Shown here: positions 1-8,898 of the stretch, in pieces
Layout of the letters: each line of letters starts with the position of its first letter
Position numbering within the stretch: position 1 is the stretch's first letter
Origin: Eilatimonas milleporae
GTDB taxonomy: Bacteria; Pseudomonadota; Alphaproteobacteria; Sphingomonadales; Kordiimonadaceae
DNA length: 64,000 bases
NCBI RefSeq assembly: GCF_003688555.1
Contig: NZ_REFR01000011.1
Coordinates: 496,001 to 560,000, forward strand
Reading direction: 5' to 3'
Made by a program: the position numbers and the translations under genes
Notes under the pieces: generated by a model
What the model saw: only the letters and a program-made list of their open reading frames with translations
Told to the model about the DNA's origin: nothing
Databases searched by the model: none

Positions 1-570
1 TTTCCCCATCTGACCGCCGCCGGCAACGCGGCGCTGATGGCGCGCTTCCTCCGCTGGCCCAGGGACCGCATCGCCGCCCGGCTGGCGGAGCTGTCCGCCC
101 TGTGCCGCTTTCCGTCCGACCTTTTGTCCCGCCGTCCCGCCGCCCTGTCCGGCGGGCAGAGGCAGCGCGTCGCCATCATGCGCGCCCTGATGCTGGACCC
201 GCATGTGATCCTTCTGGACGAGCCTTTCGGCGCGCTTGACACGCTGGTCCGCCACGATCTTCAGGATGAGCTGAAGGCCCTGTTCGCCGACCTCGGCAAG
301 ACCGTCGTCCTCGTCACCCATGACATGACCGAGGCTGCCTTTTTCGCCGATCAGGTGGTGCTGATGCGCGCCGGCCGCATCATACAGAGCGGCCCGGTGG
401 CGGCCCTTGTGGACACGCCCAAAGACCCCTTCGTCACCCGTTTCCTGACCGCGCATCGGCCCAGACCTGATCAGCAAACCAGACCTGATCAGCAAACGAG
501 ACCCGATCAGAAAGCAGGGCCCGATCAGCCAACAGGACCGGATCAAAGCCGGCGGGAGGATGGCGCATGA
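1..570 (+). CDS. Osmoprotectant-type ABC transporter ATP-binding protein, 5' end missing
   Basis: This is the C-terminal part of an ABC ATPase; the reading frame is open from base 1, so the start and Walker A lie before the window. Visible motifs are the signature LSGGQRQRVAIMRAL, Walker B VILLDEPFGALD and the H-loop VLVTHDMTEA. It would energise import by the membrane protein encoded next, whose start overlaps this stop by 4 bp (ATGA), implying translational coupling. The OpuC/OsmF (glycine betaine/choline) assignment comes from the partner gene. The last ~40 residues are an 18 bp tandem repeat encoding RPDQQT-like hexapeptides, a tail not expected in the family. Confidence 0.85.
   Translation, partial: FPHLTAAGNAALMARFLRWPRDRIAARLAELSALCRFPSDLLSRRPAALSGGQRQRVAIMRALMLDPHVILLDEPFGALDTLVRHDLQDELKALFADLGKTVVLVTHDMTEAAFFADQVVLMRAGRIIQSGPVAALVDTPKDPFVTRFLTAHRPRPDQQTRPDQQTRPDQKAGPDQPTGPDQSRREDGA
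463..551 (+). repeat. 18 bp tandem repeat, ~5 units, coding
   Basis: About five degenerate copies of an 18 bp unit (AGACCTGATCAGCAAACC and variants) lie in frame at the 3' end of the ABC ATPase gene and encode RPDQQT-type hexapeptides. The unit length is a multiple of three, so copy-number change would keep the frame. Confidence 0.85.
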
Positions 571-2213
571 TGCCGGTTGTTGCCGTCCGTGCGGGGTTTC
601 CCCTTCGCCTTTGGCGCCGGCTCTGTTTTGGCGTTTCGCTTGTTCTGGCGGCTGCGCTCGCCGCGTCGGCCCCATGTTTTCCCGTTGCCCAAGAGTCTCC
701 CGCTGTTCAGGGGTCTCCCGCTGTTCAGGGGTCTCCCGCTGTTCAGGACTCTCCCGCTCAGGACCGCCCCGTCGTGGTCGCCTCCAAAACCTTTACCGAA
801 AGCGTCGTCCTCGGCGACATGCTGGCCCTGTCCATGCGGGCCGACGGCCTTGTCGTGCGCCACCGCGCCGGCCTTGGCGGTACCCGTGTGGTGTGGCAGG
901 CGCTTCTGCGCGGCGATGTGGATGCCTATGTGGACTATACCGGCACCCTCAGCCTTGAGATCCTGCGCGACACCGGCGCCGCCGGTCTTGCCTCCATCCG
1001 TGACCGCCTGCGCGCCCGCTACGGGCTCGGGGTCAGCGCGCCGCTCGGATTTTCCAATTCCTACGCCTTCGGGGTGCGTCCTGCCGTGGCGCGGCGGCAC
1101 GGGCTGAAAACCATCGGCGATCTGGCGCGCGTGCCGGATGTGAAACTCGGCCTCAGTGCCGAGTTTTTGCAGCGCGGCGACGGCTGGCCGGGCCTGAAGG
1201 CACGCTACGGCCTGCCGCACACGCCGTCCGGTCTCAACCATGATCTTGCCTATCAGGGCATCGCCGCCGGCCAGCTTGACGTCATCGACATCTACACCAC
1301 CGATGCCGAGATCGATCTCTACGGCCTGACCGTGCTGGCGGACGACCGGGGCTATTTTCCCGACTATGCCGCCGTCGTCGTCTACCGCCGCGATCTCTAT
1401 GACCGGCACCCGGCGGCGCGCGGGTCCATCGCGCGGCTGGAAGGGCTGATCGATGCCGCCGCCATGCGCCGTCTCAACCGCCGGGCCAAAATCGACCGGG
1501 TGCCGGGCGCCGAGGTCGCCGCCGCCTTTCTGCGCGCCCGTGCCGGTCTGGATGCGGGCGAGGGTGCGGCGATGGATGCGGCCATCGGTGCGGGCCTGGG
1601 TGAGGGGCGTGGGGGCGGCCCGTGGGCGCAGGTGCCGCGCCACACGCTGCGCCATCTGTTTCTGGTCGGCCTGTCGCTGGGTGCGGCCATTCTGGTGGCG
1701 ATCCCGCTCGGCATTGCCGCCTTCTGGTATCCGCGCTTTGGGGCCGCGATTCTCGGCATGGTCGCCGTCCTGCAGACGGTGCCGTCGCTGGCGCTTTTCG
1801 TCTTCATGATCCCGGCGCTCGGCATCGGCTGGCTGCCGGCGGTGGCGGCGCTGTTCTTCTACAGTCTGCTGCCGGTGGTGCGCAACACCCATGCCGGTCT
1901 GTCCGGCCTGCCGGGCGATCTGGTCATGGCGGCAAACGGCCTGGGCCTGCCGCGCGCCGCGCGCATTCGCCTGATCGAACTGCCGCTGGCCGCGCCGATG
2001 ATCCTGGCCGGCATCAAGACGGCGGCGGTGATCAATGTGGGCACCGCCACCCTCGGCGCCCTCATCGGCGCCGGCGGGTACGGCGAACCGATCCTGACCG
2101 GCATCCGTCTCGACGATATGGAAATCATCCTGTCGGGCGCGGTGCCGGCGGCGGTCATGGCGCTGCTGGTGCAGGGCCTGTTTTCCGCCATGGAACATGG
2201 GGTGCGGCGCTAG
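567..2213 (+). CDS. Osmoprotectant ABC transporter, fused substrate-binding protein and permease
   Basis: The 548 aa protein starts with a signal/anchor segment (residues ~12-42), then a hexapeptide repeat (SPAVQG x3). A periplasmic binding domain of the OpuC/OsmF/ProX type follows from ~55, opening with SKTFTESVVLGDML. From ~350 there is a permease domain with about five membrane segments and an EAA-type cytoplasmic loop around ANGLGLPRAARIRLIELPLA. Such fusions are known among glycine betaine/choline/carnitine importers. The order here is binding domain first, permease second. Start ATG overlaps the ATPase stop. Substrate specificity cannot be read from the sequence. Confidence 0.85.
   Translation: MMPVVAVRAGFPLRLWRRLCFGVSLVLAAALAASAPCFPVAQESPAVQGSPAVQGSPAVQDSPAQDRPVVVASKTFTESVVLGDMLALSMRADGLVVRHRAGLGGTRVVWQALLRGDVDAYVDYTGTLSLEILRDTGAAGLASIRDRLRARYGLGVSAPLGFSNSYAFGVRPAVARRHGLKTIGDLARVPDVKLGLSAEFLQRGDGWPGLKARYGLPHTPSGLNHDLAYQGIAAGQLDVIDIYTTDAEIDLYGLTVLADDRGYFPDYAAVVVYRRDLYDRHPAARGSIARLEGLIDAAAMRRLNRRAKIDRVPGAEVAAAFLRARAGLDAGEGAAMDAAIGAGLGEGRGGGPWAQVPRHTLRHLFLVGLSLGAAILVAIPLGIAAFWYPRFGAAILGMVAVLQTVPSLALFVFMIPALGIGWLPAVAALFFYSLLPVVRNTHAGLSGLPGDLVMAANGLGLPRAARIRLIELPLAAPMILAGIKTAAVINVGTATLGALIGAGGYGEPILTGIRLDDMEIILSGAVPAAVMALLVQGLFSAMEHGVRR
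694..765 (+). repeat. 18 bp tandem repeat, ~4 units, coding
   Basis: The unit TCTCCCGCTGTTCAGGGG repeats about every 18 bp between the signal segment and the binding domain of the fused importer, giving a short Ser-Pro-Ala-Val-Gln-Gly linker. It is an independent unit from the repeat in the preceding gene but has the same length. Confidence 0.85.
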
Positions 2214-2214
2214 C

Positions 2215-2375
2215 GCGCTTTCAGGCGAAGTGCTTGCGGTTCGCCGCCCGGAAAGCGCGCCACAAATATCCACATGCTTTCAGGCGAAGTGTATACGGTT
2301 CGCCGCCCGGAAAGCGCGTCACAACGATCCATAGCTTTCAGGCGAAGTGTCAGCGGTTCGCCGTCCGGAAAGTGC
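2215..2375. repeat. Three REP-like palindromes in direct array
   Basis: Three ~42 bp copies (2215-2258, 2276-2317, 2334-2375) repeat with a period near 60 bp. Each can fold: CTTTC.GGCGAA at the left pairs with TTCGCC....GGAAAG at the right. The first copy begins two bases after the importer stop codon. The array may act as a transcript 3' end or mRNA stabiliser. A diverged copy sits at 40568-40611, so the element is dispersed. Confidence 0.75.
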
Positions 2376-2470
2376 TCCAAACTGCCGCTCGCCGGTCTCG
2401 GCCCCCTGATGACCCGGTGTGCAACGCCGGTTACTGTCCTGTCTGTGCCGCTGTTTTCTCGAACGGATCT

Positions 2471-2556
2471 TCTGATAGATAAAAAATTTTATATAATTTA
2501 AATAGATAAAGTATTTTATTATAAATTCTAAGTCAAAATGACCTATCGATAGGTAG
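2471..2556. promoter_or_regulatory. Copy of the TetR-type two-box operator segment
   Basis: An AT-rich stretch ends in TGACCTATCGATAGGTA (2539-2555), whose core CCTATCGATAGG is a perfect palindrome, and begins with a degenerate half box TGATAGATA (2473). The same layout, with the same perfect box, lies upstream of the TetR gene (16591-16682). Box spacing is 66 bp here and 70 bp there. No recognisable gene starts next to this copy: the importer ends at 2213 and the lipid-binding cluster ends at 2644. It could be a promoter remnant or an antisense promoter. Confidence 0.55.
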
Positions 2557-2597
2557 GTAAAGCCCTTAAAGTGTCCCATCGTTGCCTGTGCCTGTTT

Positions 2598-2631
2598 CGG
2601 CATGGCAGGGACGCCTTATCCTGCCATGCCG
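2598..2631. terminator. Strong hairpin at the 3' end of the lipid-binding cluster
   Basis: A perfect 12 bp stem, CGGCATGGCAGG with CCTGCCATGCCG, with a 10 base loop begins 13 bases past the last stop codon of the minus-strand cluster. There is no clear U-tract on either strand, so it is a candidate terminator or 3' stabiliser only. Confidence 0.5.
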
Positions 2632-2643
2632 GTACCATAGCGG

Positions 2644-3774
2644 TCAGCTGGTGACGGACACGGACGCGGATCCGCGAACGTCGACTTCGCTACCATTGAC
2701 GGTGAGGGACAGTTTGTCCGGTGTGAGTGAAAAATCCACTCCCTGAAAGCTGGAACTGACTGTCGGCACCGTATAGATCGTGCCCGCCAGATGATCCTTG
2801 ATCTGGCCCGGTATCATATTGGCCACAACCTCGTTCAGGATGAGGGTGACAATCGGCCCCGCGGCAATCGATGTGATCGTTGCCAGGAAATTATCCGGTT
2901 TGATCGAGACGCTCGGCGTGCTGACGCTGCCGCCGGCAAGATTTACATTGTTTTTATCGTCAATCGAAATATTCAGCGTCACATGCACGGTGCCGATGTC
3001 GATATTCCACTTGGCCGTGCCGATGCCCACGTCCAGTTCGTATTTGCCGCCAAGATTGAGCGCCAGGTTCAACCGGCCGCCGCTGACCGAAAAGCTGTAG
3101 CCGTTGATGTTGACGGTCGTGTCACTGTTGGGACGGAAGGATTTTTCCGTATGGTTCCACCAGACATTGCGGACCACATTCTGCATCAGCCCGTTGGACA
3201 GGACGAGCCCCAGGCCCAGATCCGTTGATGTCGGTGCCGATGAGGATATGCTGGCGCCGCCACTGATCGTCGCACCGACATTCAGCGCGTCCGAAACCAC
3301 GGCCACGGCATAGCCCTGAAAGCTGGTGCCTTCTATCGGACCGATCGGCAGTTGAATGGCGGACAGCAGGCTTTGTACCTGACCGATGATCTCCGGCTTC
3401 TTGATATCGAGGACCTTCTGCAGAAATGGGTCCTCCGAATTGAAAGTCATGTCGGTCACCGAAAAGGACAGATCGCCCGAACCGGTGATGGCGGCCTGCG
3501 CGTCGGCGGTGGCGGGTACCTTTGTCGAGGACGGCTTTCCGCCTTCGGGCGTGACACTGATGCCGAGGCTGAGGTCGACCTTGAAGGCCGCCGTGCCGCT
3601 TTGGCTGAAATCGAAAACCGGCGCCTCGGTCAGGGACCATGTAACGCTTACCTTGACGCCTTCCACCGTGATGGTGGATGTGCCGCCGATCTTGTCTTTG
3701 ATCGAGGGAAAAAGGCTTGTGGATGTATCGTTCAGAAGGCTGGCGTTGACGCCGGCAAGAAAGTCGGTGGACAT
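2644..3774 (-). CDS. Unrecognised beta-rich protein, TULIP/P47-like (inferred)
   Basis: This 376 aa protein has no signal peptide or membrane segment and is made of alternating short beta-strand-like stretches (Thr/Ser/Val rich) with a few helices. Its N-terminus carries VSVTWSLTEAPVFDF (residues ~42-56), which matches LTWDITQAPTVAF in the 314 aa protein encoded first in the cluster, so the two are paralogous. Tubular lipid-binding proteins of the Clostridium P47/OrfX group have comparable size and composition, but I infer that rather than see a diagnostic motif. It is the last gene of the cluster, 43 bp after the 1335 aa gene, with GAGGAGA before the ATG. Confidence 0.55.
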   Translation of the reverse strand: MSTDFLAGVNASLLNDTSTSLFPSIKDKIGGTSTITVEGVKVSVTWSLTEAPVFDFSQSGTAAFKVDLSLGISVTPEGGKPSSTKVPATADAQAAITGSGDLSFSVTDMTFNSEDPFLQKVLDIKKPEIIGQVQSLLSAIQLPIGPIEGTSFQGYAVAVVSDALNVGATISGGASISSSAPTSTDLGLGLVLSNGLMQNVVRNVWWNHTEKSFRPNSDTTVNINGYSFSVSGGRLNLALNLGGKYELDVGIGTAKWNIDIGTVHVTLNISIDDKNNVNLAGGSVSTPSVSIKPDNFLATITSIAAGPIVTLILNEVVANMIPGQIKDHLAGTIYTVPTVSSSFQGVDFSLTPDKLSLTVNGSEVDVRGSASVSVTS

Positions 3775-3817
3775 GACATGTCTCCTCGGTCGGGGTCGGT
3801 TTGGAAAAGCGGATGCG

Positions 3818-6800
3818 TTATGACGTCACAAGACCGGTCGTCATGGCGCAGCCCGCGGCGACGTTGTAAAGGAAGTTGACAATTGCCTTCGCTTCCTCCT
3901 CGGTCTTTTCGAAAACGGATTTCAGGACGTTCAGGACTTCTTCCGCCGCATACCCTGCGGCGTGAAGAAGACTGGCCGCCTCCTTCGCCGTTTTCTCGAA
4001 ATAGGAGGCGAGGACTTTTGCCGCTGCCTCCAAATCCTTGAAGCCTTCGATCAGGCCGTTTTTGAGTGCCTTGAGCCATCTCAGTGCGTCTTTGAAGAAA
4101 CTATCCAGGGCGGCTTCCAGCGCTTTGATGGCGTACTGGGCGATATTTTCCAGCGACTGACCGTCAATATCGAGATGGATGGAGGGTGTGTTCAGGCTCT
4201 CGCCCAGAATGGTGACGCCGAAACTGGCGCTGGCGGAAATGGTATCGCCCGAGACACCGAAGCCGAGGGATGCGTGCACATTGTCATTCAGCAGGAAACT
4301 GCCGCGCCCGGAAATTCCGAAAGGATGATCGAGACCGATGACCGCGCTGCCGCTGGCGCCCATGTCTTGCAGGCCATTGAACCAGGCCTTGATATCATAT
4401 GAGGTGCCAAGCGGGTTCTCGTAGCTCAGCGCCATATTGAATTTTTCGTCCCGGTATTCGATGAGCACGGAATCGGTGATGCCGAGAAAATCGATCTCGC
4501 CGGAAATCTTCATCGCCGGTTCGCGGAAATTGGGGTCCGGGTTGCTGGGATCCGTAAAGGTGCACAGCAACAGTCGCGGCCCTGTTTTGACAGCTTGTGC
4601 CCGTTGGTGTCGCAGCGCCGTTATCCGGGGCGCTGTCTGGTCGGAGGCCGCCTTGATGACCAGGAAATTCTTGCCGCCGACAACGATCTCGTTCAACTGA
4701 TCGTAAAAAGCGATGCCCTTTTGCGGGACATATTCCAGCTGTATCGTGTCCTGTATGATCAGGAAGTCGATTTCGCCGAAAACATTATAGCCTTCCTGAA
4801 AGGTGATGGTGGCGATCTGGGTGTTTTGCGGAACCACATAGAGCTGTGCCTCAAGGGACACATTGATGGTTTTCTTCGCCGTGTCCGCCTGCAATTCATA
4901 ATGATACATTGTCGACAGATCGAACAGATACCACAGCATGCCCTTGGTATTGACGATCAGCTGTATCTGCGCGCTGTCGCTCGGCAGGCTAATCCCGCCC
5001 GCGGTCTTGAACATGGCCTGAATCGTGGTCAGGTCATAGGCGTCCAGCGCCTCGGCATAGGTCGCATAGTCGGCATTGAAGCCGTGAATGCCGCCGACAC
5101 CGATTTCCTTCAGCGCGTTTTCCAGGAAATCCGGCAGCCCCGCTGTTGATCCGGCGATGGACTGGATGATATCGGCGAGCGTGATGTCGCTGACGGACCC
5201 GGCCACCATGGATTTCGCCGGGTCGGCGGAGTCGATGAAAACGGCGATGGAACTGTCGAACTGCTTGAAATCAAGCGCCGCGATAAAGCCGAAGGAAGGG
5301 ACCCCCTCGAAGGAGATTCCCAGCTCCAGAGCCAGTTCCTTCAGTTTGAAGGAGCTGAAATTGATCGTGCCCCGGCCCGTGACGATCATATCGCCCGAGA
5401 TGAAGGCACCGTTCTCGGTCACCAGCAGCTGGGCATCGAACTGGACGGCCTGTCCCTGGATTTTCGTGTCCGCGGTGCCGGTCATGTAAAACATGATCTC
5501 GCCGCCCTGCCATTTGATGCCCATGGTACCGGACAGGGACAGCCCGTTCTGGTCCGCCGGCACTCCGCCGGGCCCGATGGTCAGGGACAGGTCGGCCTCG
5601 GTCGCGGCATCGCCGCCGATAAAGAAGGAAATCGCCAGGGTTTGCGTGGTCGGCAGATTCATCAGCCTGGCGACATTGGTCAGGATTTCATTGTCGCCGA
5701 AACTGGCGTCCGCATAAAAATAGAAGCCCTTTCTCAGTCCCTTGGACTGGGCGGGCGGAACGATGTCTCCCTTGCCGATCTTCGGATTGTCGAACAGTGA
5801 CAGCGCGGGGAAGGAAAAGTCGCCCTTGTCGATCGTCGAGATGACGATGACCTGATGGGAATCGGGCGGGAAAATCTCCAGAAACGGCTTGATCGCGGAC
5901 AGACCGTCCAGTGACGCCAGCTGCCCCAGTGTCAGGTTCAGTCCCAGTGCGAACCCCCAGGTGCCGCTGTCGTCCAGAAGCGTGAAGGCCAGGTCGCCGA
6001 AATGGTCCACATGGGTGCCGAAATCCAGCTCGAACGTGCCGGACTGGTCGCGGATCAGCAGGGTCGACTCCGTGAAGGCGATGGCACCGAACCCGTCCGG
6101 CAGCACAGTGTCCGCATTGGTGATCCAGCCGAGAAGCTGGTTCAGCGTCACATCGGCGAAGGCGCCGCGCATTTCAAACCCGCGCGTCGGGTCGTATGAC
6201 ATGGACAGCGTCGCTATGTCCGGGACAGTCAGGGTCCCGGCAACCTTCGCGGTGGTCTGCGGACCGGTCCCCAGTGTACGCGACCCCAGTGTACGCGACA
6301 GGCCGAAGCGTACATCCTCGATGACCAGACCCTTCGGTCCGAGCGGCACGGCCCAGGACGGGTCCTTGGCCATTTCCGTGAAGAAGTTGAAGCGGACGCC
6401 GGGGTCGTAATTGATGCTGAGCGCATCGATATGCAGGTCGGCGCCGCTGCCCGTGGGCGGCGTGGTCCCGCCCGGCAGATATTTATGGAAAAAGCTCTGA
6501 AGCGGGATATCGACCCCGGTTTTGAGGGCGCCTGAGATGAAAAAATCGGGATAGCCGGCTTCCACGTCGATCACCGCGCCGAGCACGTCCAGTTCCATGG
6601 TCATCGTCGCCGAGAGCCGCGGGCCGTCGAAAGGGGTGGTGACGATGAAGTCCGCCGTCAAGGGGCCGAAATCGAAGCTGGCATCCGAGCGCGGCCAGCG
6701 CGGGGCTTCCGGCATGTCGACCGCCAGATAGACATAGTCCGCCGAAATGCCGCTGCCCGGTGCTCTGGAAAAGGCGATCGCCGCTTCTTTCAGGTCCAGG

Positions 6801-7825
6801 GTGCCCAGCCTGTCGGCGGCGTCCCGCAGCGGCTCGGGCAGACCGTCGATCAGGGTGTCGGTGCCGGCAAGACCGACGAAATCGGCCAGATTGCCCACGG
6901 TGACATTCTCGAACGTGCCTGTGATCACCAGTTTCGGCAGGCCGATCTGGACCTTGGACGCCAGATCCAGCCCCACCTTCAGGCTGTCGATATAAATATG
7001 GCAACTGAAGCCCATGGCCGGCAGATAGTCGGGGTTCCGTTGCAGCTCGGACGCGGACAGGGGCGAATAGACGGTGAACGCCGTTCTGGTCAGTTCCAGC
7101 GTGTCCGACAGGGTGAAATCGATCCCCAGACCCGCCGACAGTGTGATGCCCGGCGGGTTGTCCGCTTCCACCCACGGGAAATTCGTCGCCGATCCGCTCA
7201 GGCGGGGCAGGGTCCGGCCCGTCGGCTGGATGATCGTGCCGGTCAGCGCGAATTCCGTATCCAGACCGATCTCGTCGGTGAGGGCGCTGATCAGCCCCGC
7301 CAGTTTCGTCGCGCCGGCAAAGGCGAGCCCGGCCTCCAGATCGACCTTTCGCGACGTGCCGCCCACCGGTATATCCACGCTCAGCGGGTCGGTCGTGGCA
7401 TGGAAAACCGCCGCGCTGAATGTCAGCTCATACAGGGGAGAGATCTGTGTCGCCGTGAGTGTGGTGGCGAAATTGAACGCCGCCGGCAGGTCGGGATAAC
7501 TGTCCCGAAACCCCCAGGACCGGCCGCCGCCGGCCAGTGTGAACGCGATGTCGGCCGTCACATCCCCGCTGTCCGGGTCCAGCACGAAGGTGGCGATGAC
7601 CGGTGCCCCGTCCACATTCTGAAAGGATGACCCGGTGCCGGTGACCTGCACGGTGTCGCCGGCGTCTCCGGGTCCTTTGCGTGCATGGCTCAGCGTCAGC
7701 GGCGTCCCGCCGAAAACCGTATCGAAGAAAGATTTGTACCGTGCCGTCGTCACTGTCTGGTCGGTGATCGCGACCGTCCCGTCGGGGCCGATCGCGAGAT
7801 TCCGGCGCAGGGTGTCGATGTCCAT
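3818..7825 (-). CDS. Very large beta-repeat protein with helical tail, unknown function
   Basis: This 1335 aa protein has no signal peptide. I see three related segments, at residues ~299-345, ~550-596 and ~872-920, each with a GxFxxVTLxxLL-like strand-helix followed by a LPDGF/LPDFL-like turn. Between them lie long runs of beta-type sequence. The last ~110 residues switch to amphipathic helices rich in Ala, Lys and Glu (for example KTAKEAASLLHAAGYAAEE). It resembles no enzyme I know. An elongated lipid-binding or scaffold role fits its neighbours but is inference. AAGGA lies 9 bases before the ATG. It follows the EEP hydrolase gene by 66 bp. Confidence 0.6.
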   Translation of the reverse strand: MDIDTLRRNLAIGPDGTVAITDQTVTTARYKSFFDTVFGGTPLTLSHARKGPGDAGDTVQVTGTGSSFQNVDGAPVIATFVLDPDSGDVTADIAFTLAGGGRSWGFRDSYPDLPAAFNFATTLTATQISPLYELTFSAAVFHATTDPLSVDIPVGGTSRKVDLEAGLAFAGATKLAGLISALTDEIGLDTEFALTGTIIQPTGRTLPRLSGSATNFPWVEADNPPGITLSAGLGIDFTLSDTLELTRTAFTVYSPLSASELQRNPDYLPAMGFSCHIYIDSLKVGLDLASKVQIGLPKLVITGTFENVTVGNLADFVGLAGTDTLIDGLPEPLRDAADRLGTLDLKEAAIAFSRAPGSGISADYVYLAVDMPEAPRWPRSDASFDFGPLTADFIVTTPFDGPRLSATMTMELDVLGAVIDVEAGYPDFFISGALKTGVDIPLQSFFHKYLPGGTTPPTGSGADLHIDALSINYDPGVRFNFFTEMAKDPSWAVPLGPKGLVIEDVRFGLSRTLGSRTLGTGPQTTAKVAGTLTVPDIATLSMSYDPTRGFEMRGAFADVTLNQLLGWITNADTVLPDGFGAIAFTESTLLIRDQSGTFELDFGTHVDHFGDLAFTLLDDSGTWGFALGLNLTLGQLASLDGLSAIKPFLEIFPPDSHQVIVISTIDKGDFSFPALSLFDNPKIGKGDIVPPAQSKGLRKGFYFYADASFGDNEILTNVARLMNLPTTQTLAISFFIGGDAATEADLSLTIGPGGVPADQNGLSLSGTMGIKWQGGEIMFYMTGTADTKIQGQAVQFDAQLLVTENGAFISGDMIVTGRGTINFSSFKLKELALELGISFEGVPSFGFIAALDFKQFDSSIAVFIDSADPAKSMVAGSVSDITLADIIQSIAGSTAGLPDFLENALKEIGVGGIHGFNADYATYAEALDAYDLTTIQAMFKTAGGISLPSDSAQIQLIVNTKGMLWYLFDLSTMYHYELQADTAKKTINVSLEAQLYVVPQNTQIATITFQEGYNVFGEIDFLIIQDTIQLEYVPQKGIAFYDQLNEIVVGGKNFLVIKAASDQTAPRITALRHQRAQAVKTGPRLLLCTFTDPSNPDPNFREPAMKISGEIDFLGITDSVLIEYRDEKFNMALSYENPLGTSYDIKAWFNGLQDMGASGSAVIGLDHPFGISGRGSFLLNDNVHASLGFGVSGDTISASASFGVTILGESLNTPSIHLDIDGQSLENIAQYAIKALEAALDSFFKDALRWLKALKNGLIEGFKDLEAAAKVLASYFEKTAKEAASLLHAAGYAAEEVLNVLKSVFEKTEEEAKAIVNFLYNVAAGCAMTTGLVTS

Positions 7826-7891
7826 GCTTCATCTTTCCTTGTGTGCGCGGCGCCGGCCCCGACACTGTGGAACCGCGCGCCATGGGAGGAC

Positions 7892-8815
7892 TCAGCCGTT
7901 GACCGTCAGCACCAGGGGCATGTGATCGCTGACGATCTTGGCGGCCTGAATGGCGTATTGAATCTGCAACGACGGCTTCAGCGCCAGACTGGGATCGGTC
8001 TGTATTTCCTGAAACAGGATGAAGGGAATGACGCCCTTCGCCGTGAATGTACCGGTGACCGTGCGCAGGAAAATATTGTCGTAGGCGCTGGACAGAAAGG
8101 CGTCGTCCACCTCGCCGTCGAAGACCAGCGCCTTCTTTTCCTGTTCATTCTTGATAAAGGTGGCCAGACGCGACAGCGTGGTCTTTTCGCCGTCGAAAAC
8201 ACCGACGAAGCCCAGCTTGGTCAGCGGCTCATAGACCGCCGCGCTGCCCGTGGCATAGTTGAAGTCTCCCGAGACCAGCTGGTTTTTCGAGCCCGTGATG
8301 CCGGCGATTTCCGCCGCCGCGTCGGCAATCGTCCCGATCGTGTCGCCGCCAAGGTGATTTTTCGGCTGCGGCGCATGCCACAGCAGGCAGTGCACCACCG
8401 TTCCGCCCGCGGCATTCGCCATTTTCCATGACAGGGGCTTGCGGTCCAGAAACGCCGTCTTCAGGTCGGGGATTTCCGCATCCGCCACCGTGACGGCGGC
8501 CGTGTCCCACAAAAGGGCGTATTTGTCGGCACGCGCCGCCAGCGGGTCGGAGGCATCCACGTCCCGTTCGGACACCGCACAGGTCCATTTGCCGCTGCTG
8601 CCGGATGTGATGTTCAGCGTGTCCGCCAAAATCCTGGCCGCCGCCGCCCCGGTGCCCAGCGTGACCTCCATGATCCCGACCACATTGGTTTCCATGGTCA
8701 GGATCAGCGTGGCGATCCAGGCCGGTACCGAAACGCCGGTGATCAGGTCTTTCGCCGATTTCCGTGAAGACAGATTCTCGATATTCCATGACATGTAGTC
8801 GGCGATTTCGGCCAT
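7892..8815 (-). CDS. EEP-superfamily (DNase I-like) phosphodiesterase or phosphatase
   Basis: The 307 aa protein shows the ordered motifs of the endonuclease/exonuclease/phosphatase fold: WNIENL (residue ~10), the metal-binding Glu in VVGIMEV (~50), a His in LLWHAPQP (~150), SGDFN (~183) and the C-terminal SDHMPLV (~296). All catalytic positions appear intact. Members of this fold hydrolyse DNA, RNA, phosphoinositides or sphingomyelin; the sequence does not say which. No secretion signal is seen. Its place between beta-rich putative lipid-binding proteins and a polyprenyl synthase favours a lipid-phosphate substrate, as inference. GGGAAGG precedes the ATG. Confidence 0.75.
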   Translation of the reverse strand: MAEIADYMSWNIENLSSRKSAKDLITGVSVPAWIATLILTMETNVVGIMEVTLGTGAAAARILADTLNITSGSSGKWTCAVSERDVDASDPLAARADKYALLWDTAAVTVADAEIPDLKTAFLDRKPLSWKMANAAGGTVVHCLLWHAPQPKNHLGGDTIGTIADAAAEIAGITGSKNQLVSGDFNYATGSAAVYEPLTKLGFVGVFDGEKTTLSRLATFIKNEQEKKALVFDGEVDDAFLSSAYDNIFLRTVTGTFTAKGVIPFILFQEIQTDPSLALKPSLQIQYAIQAAKIVSDHMPLVLTVNG

Positions 8816-8898
8816 GGCCTTCCCTCACGGTTTCACGGACGACAAACCCGTTTCCGTGCCGGGGACGCCCCGGCACGGGTCGGGACGCTTGCGGTGTC

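Noticed and set aside
543-2273. 576 aa minus-strand open frame opposite the importer
   Set aside because: It is antisense to a clear binding-protein/permease gene and its translation is Arg/Gly/His-rich with no domain, as expected of high-GC shadow frames.
2319-2603. 94 aa minus-strand frame after the cluster
   Set aside because: It runs through the REP-like palindromes and the operator box and has no protein-like composition.
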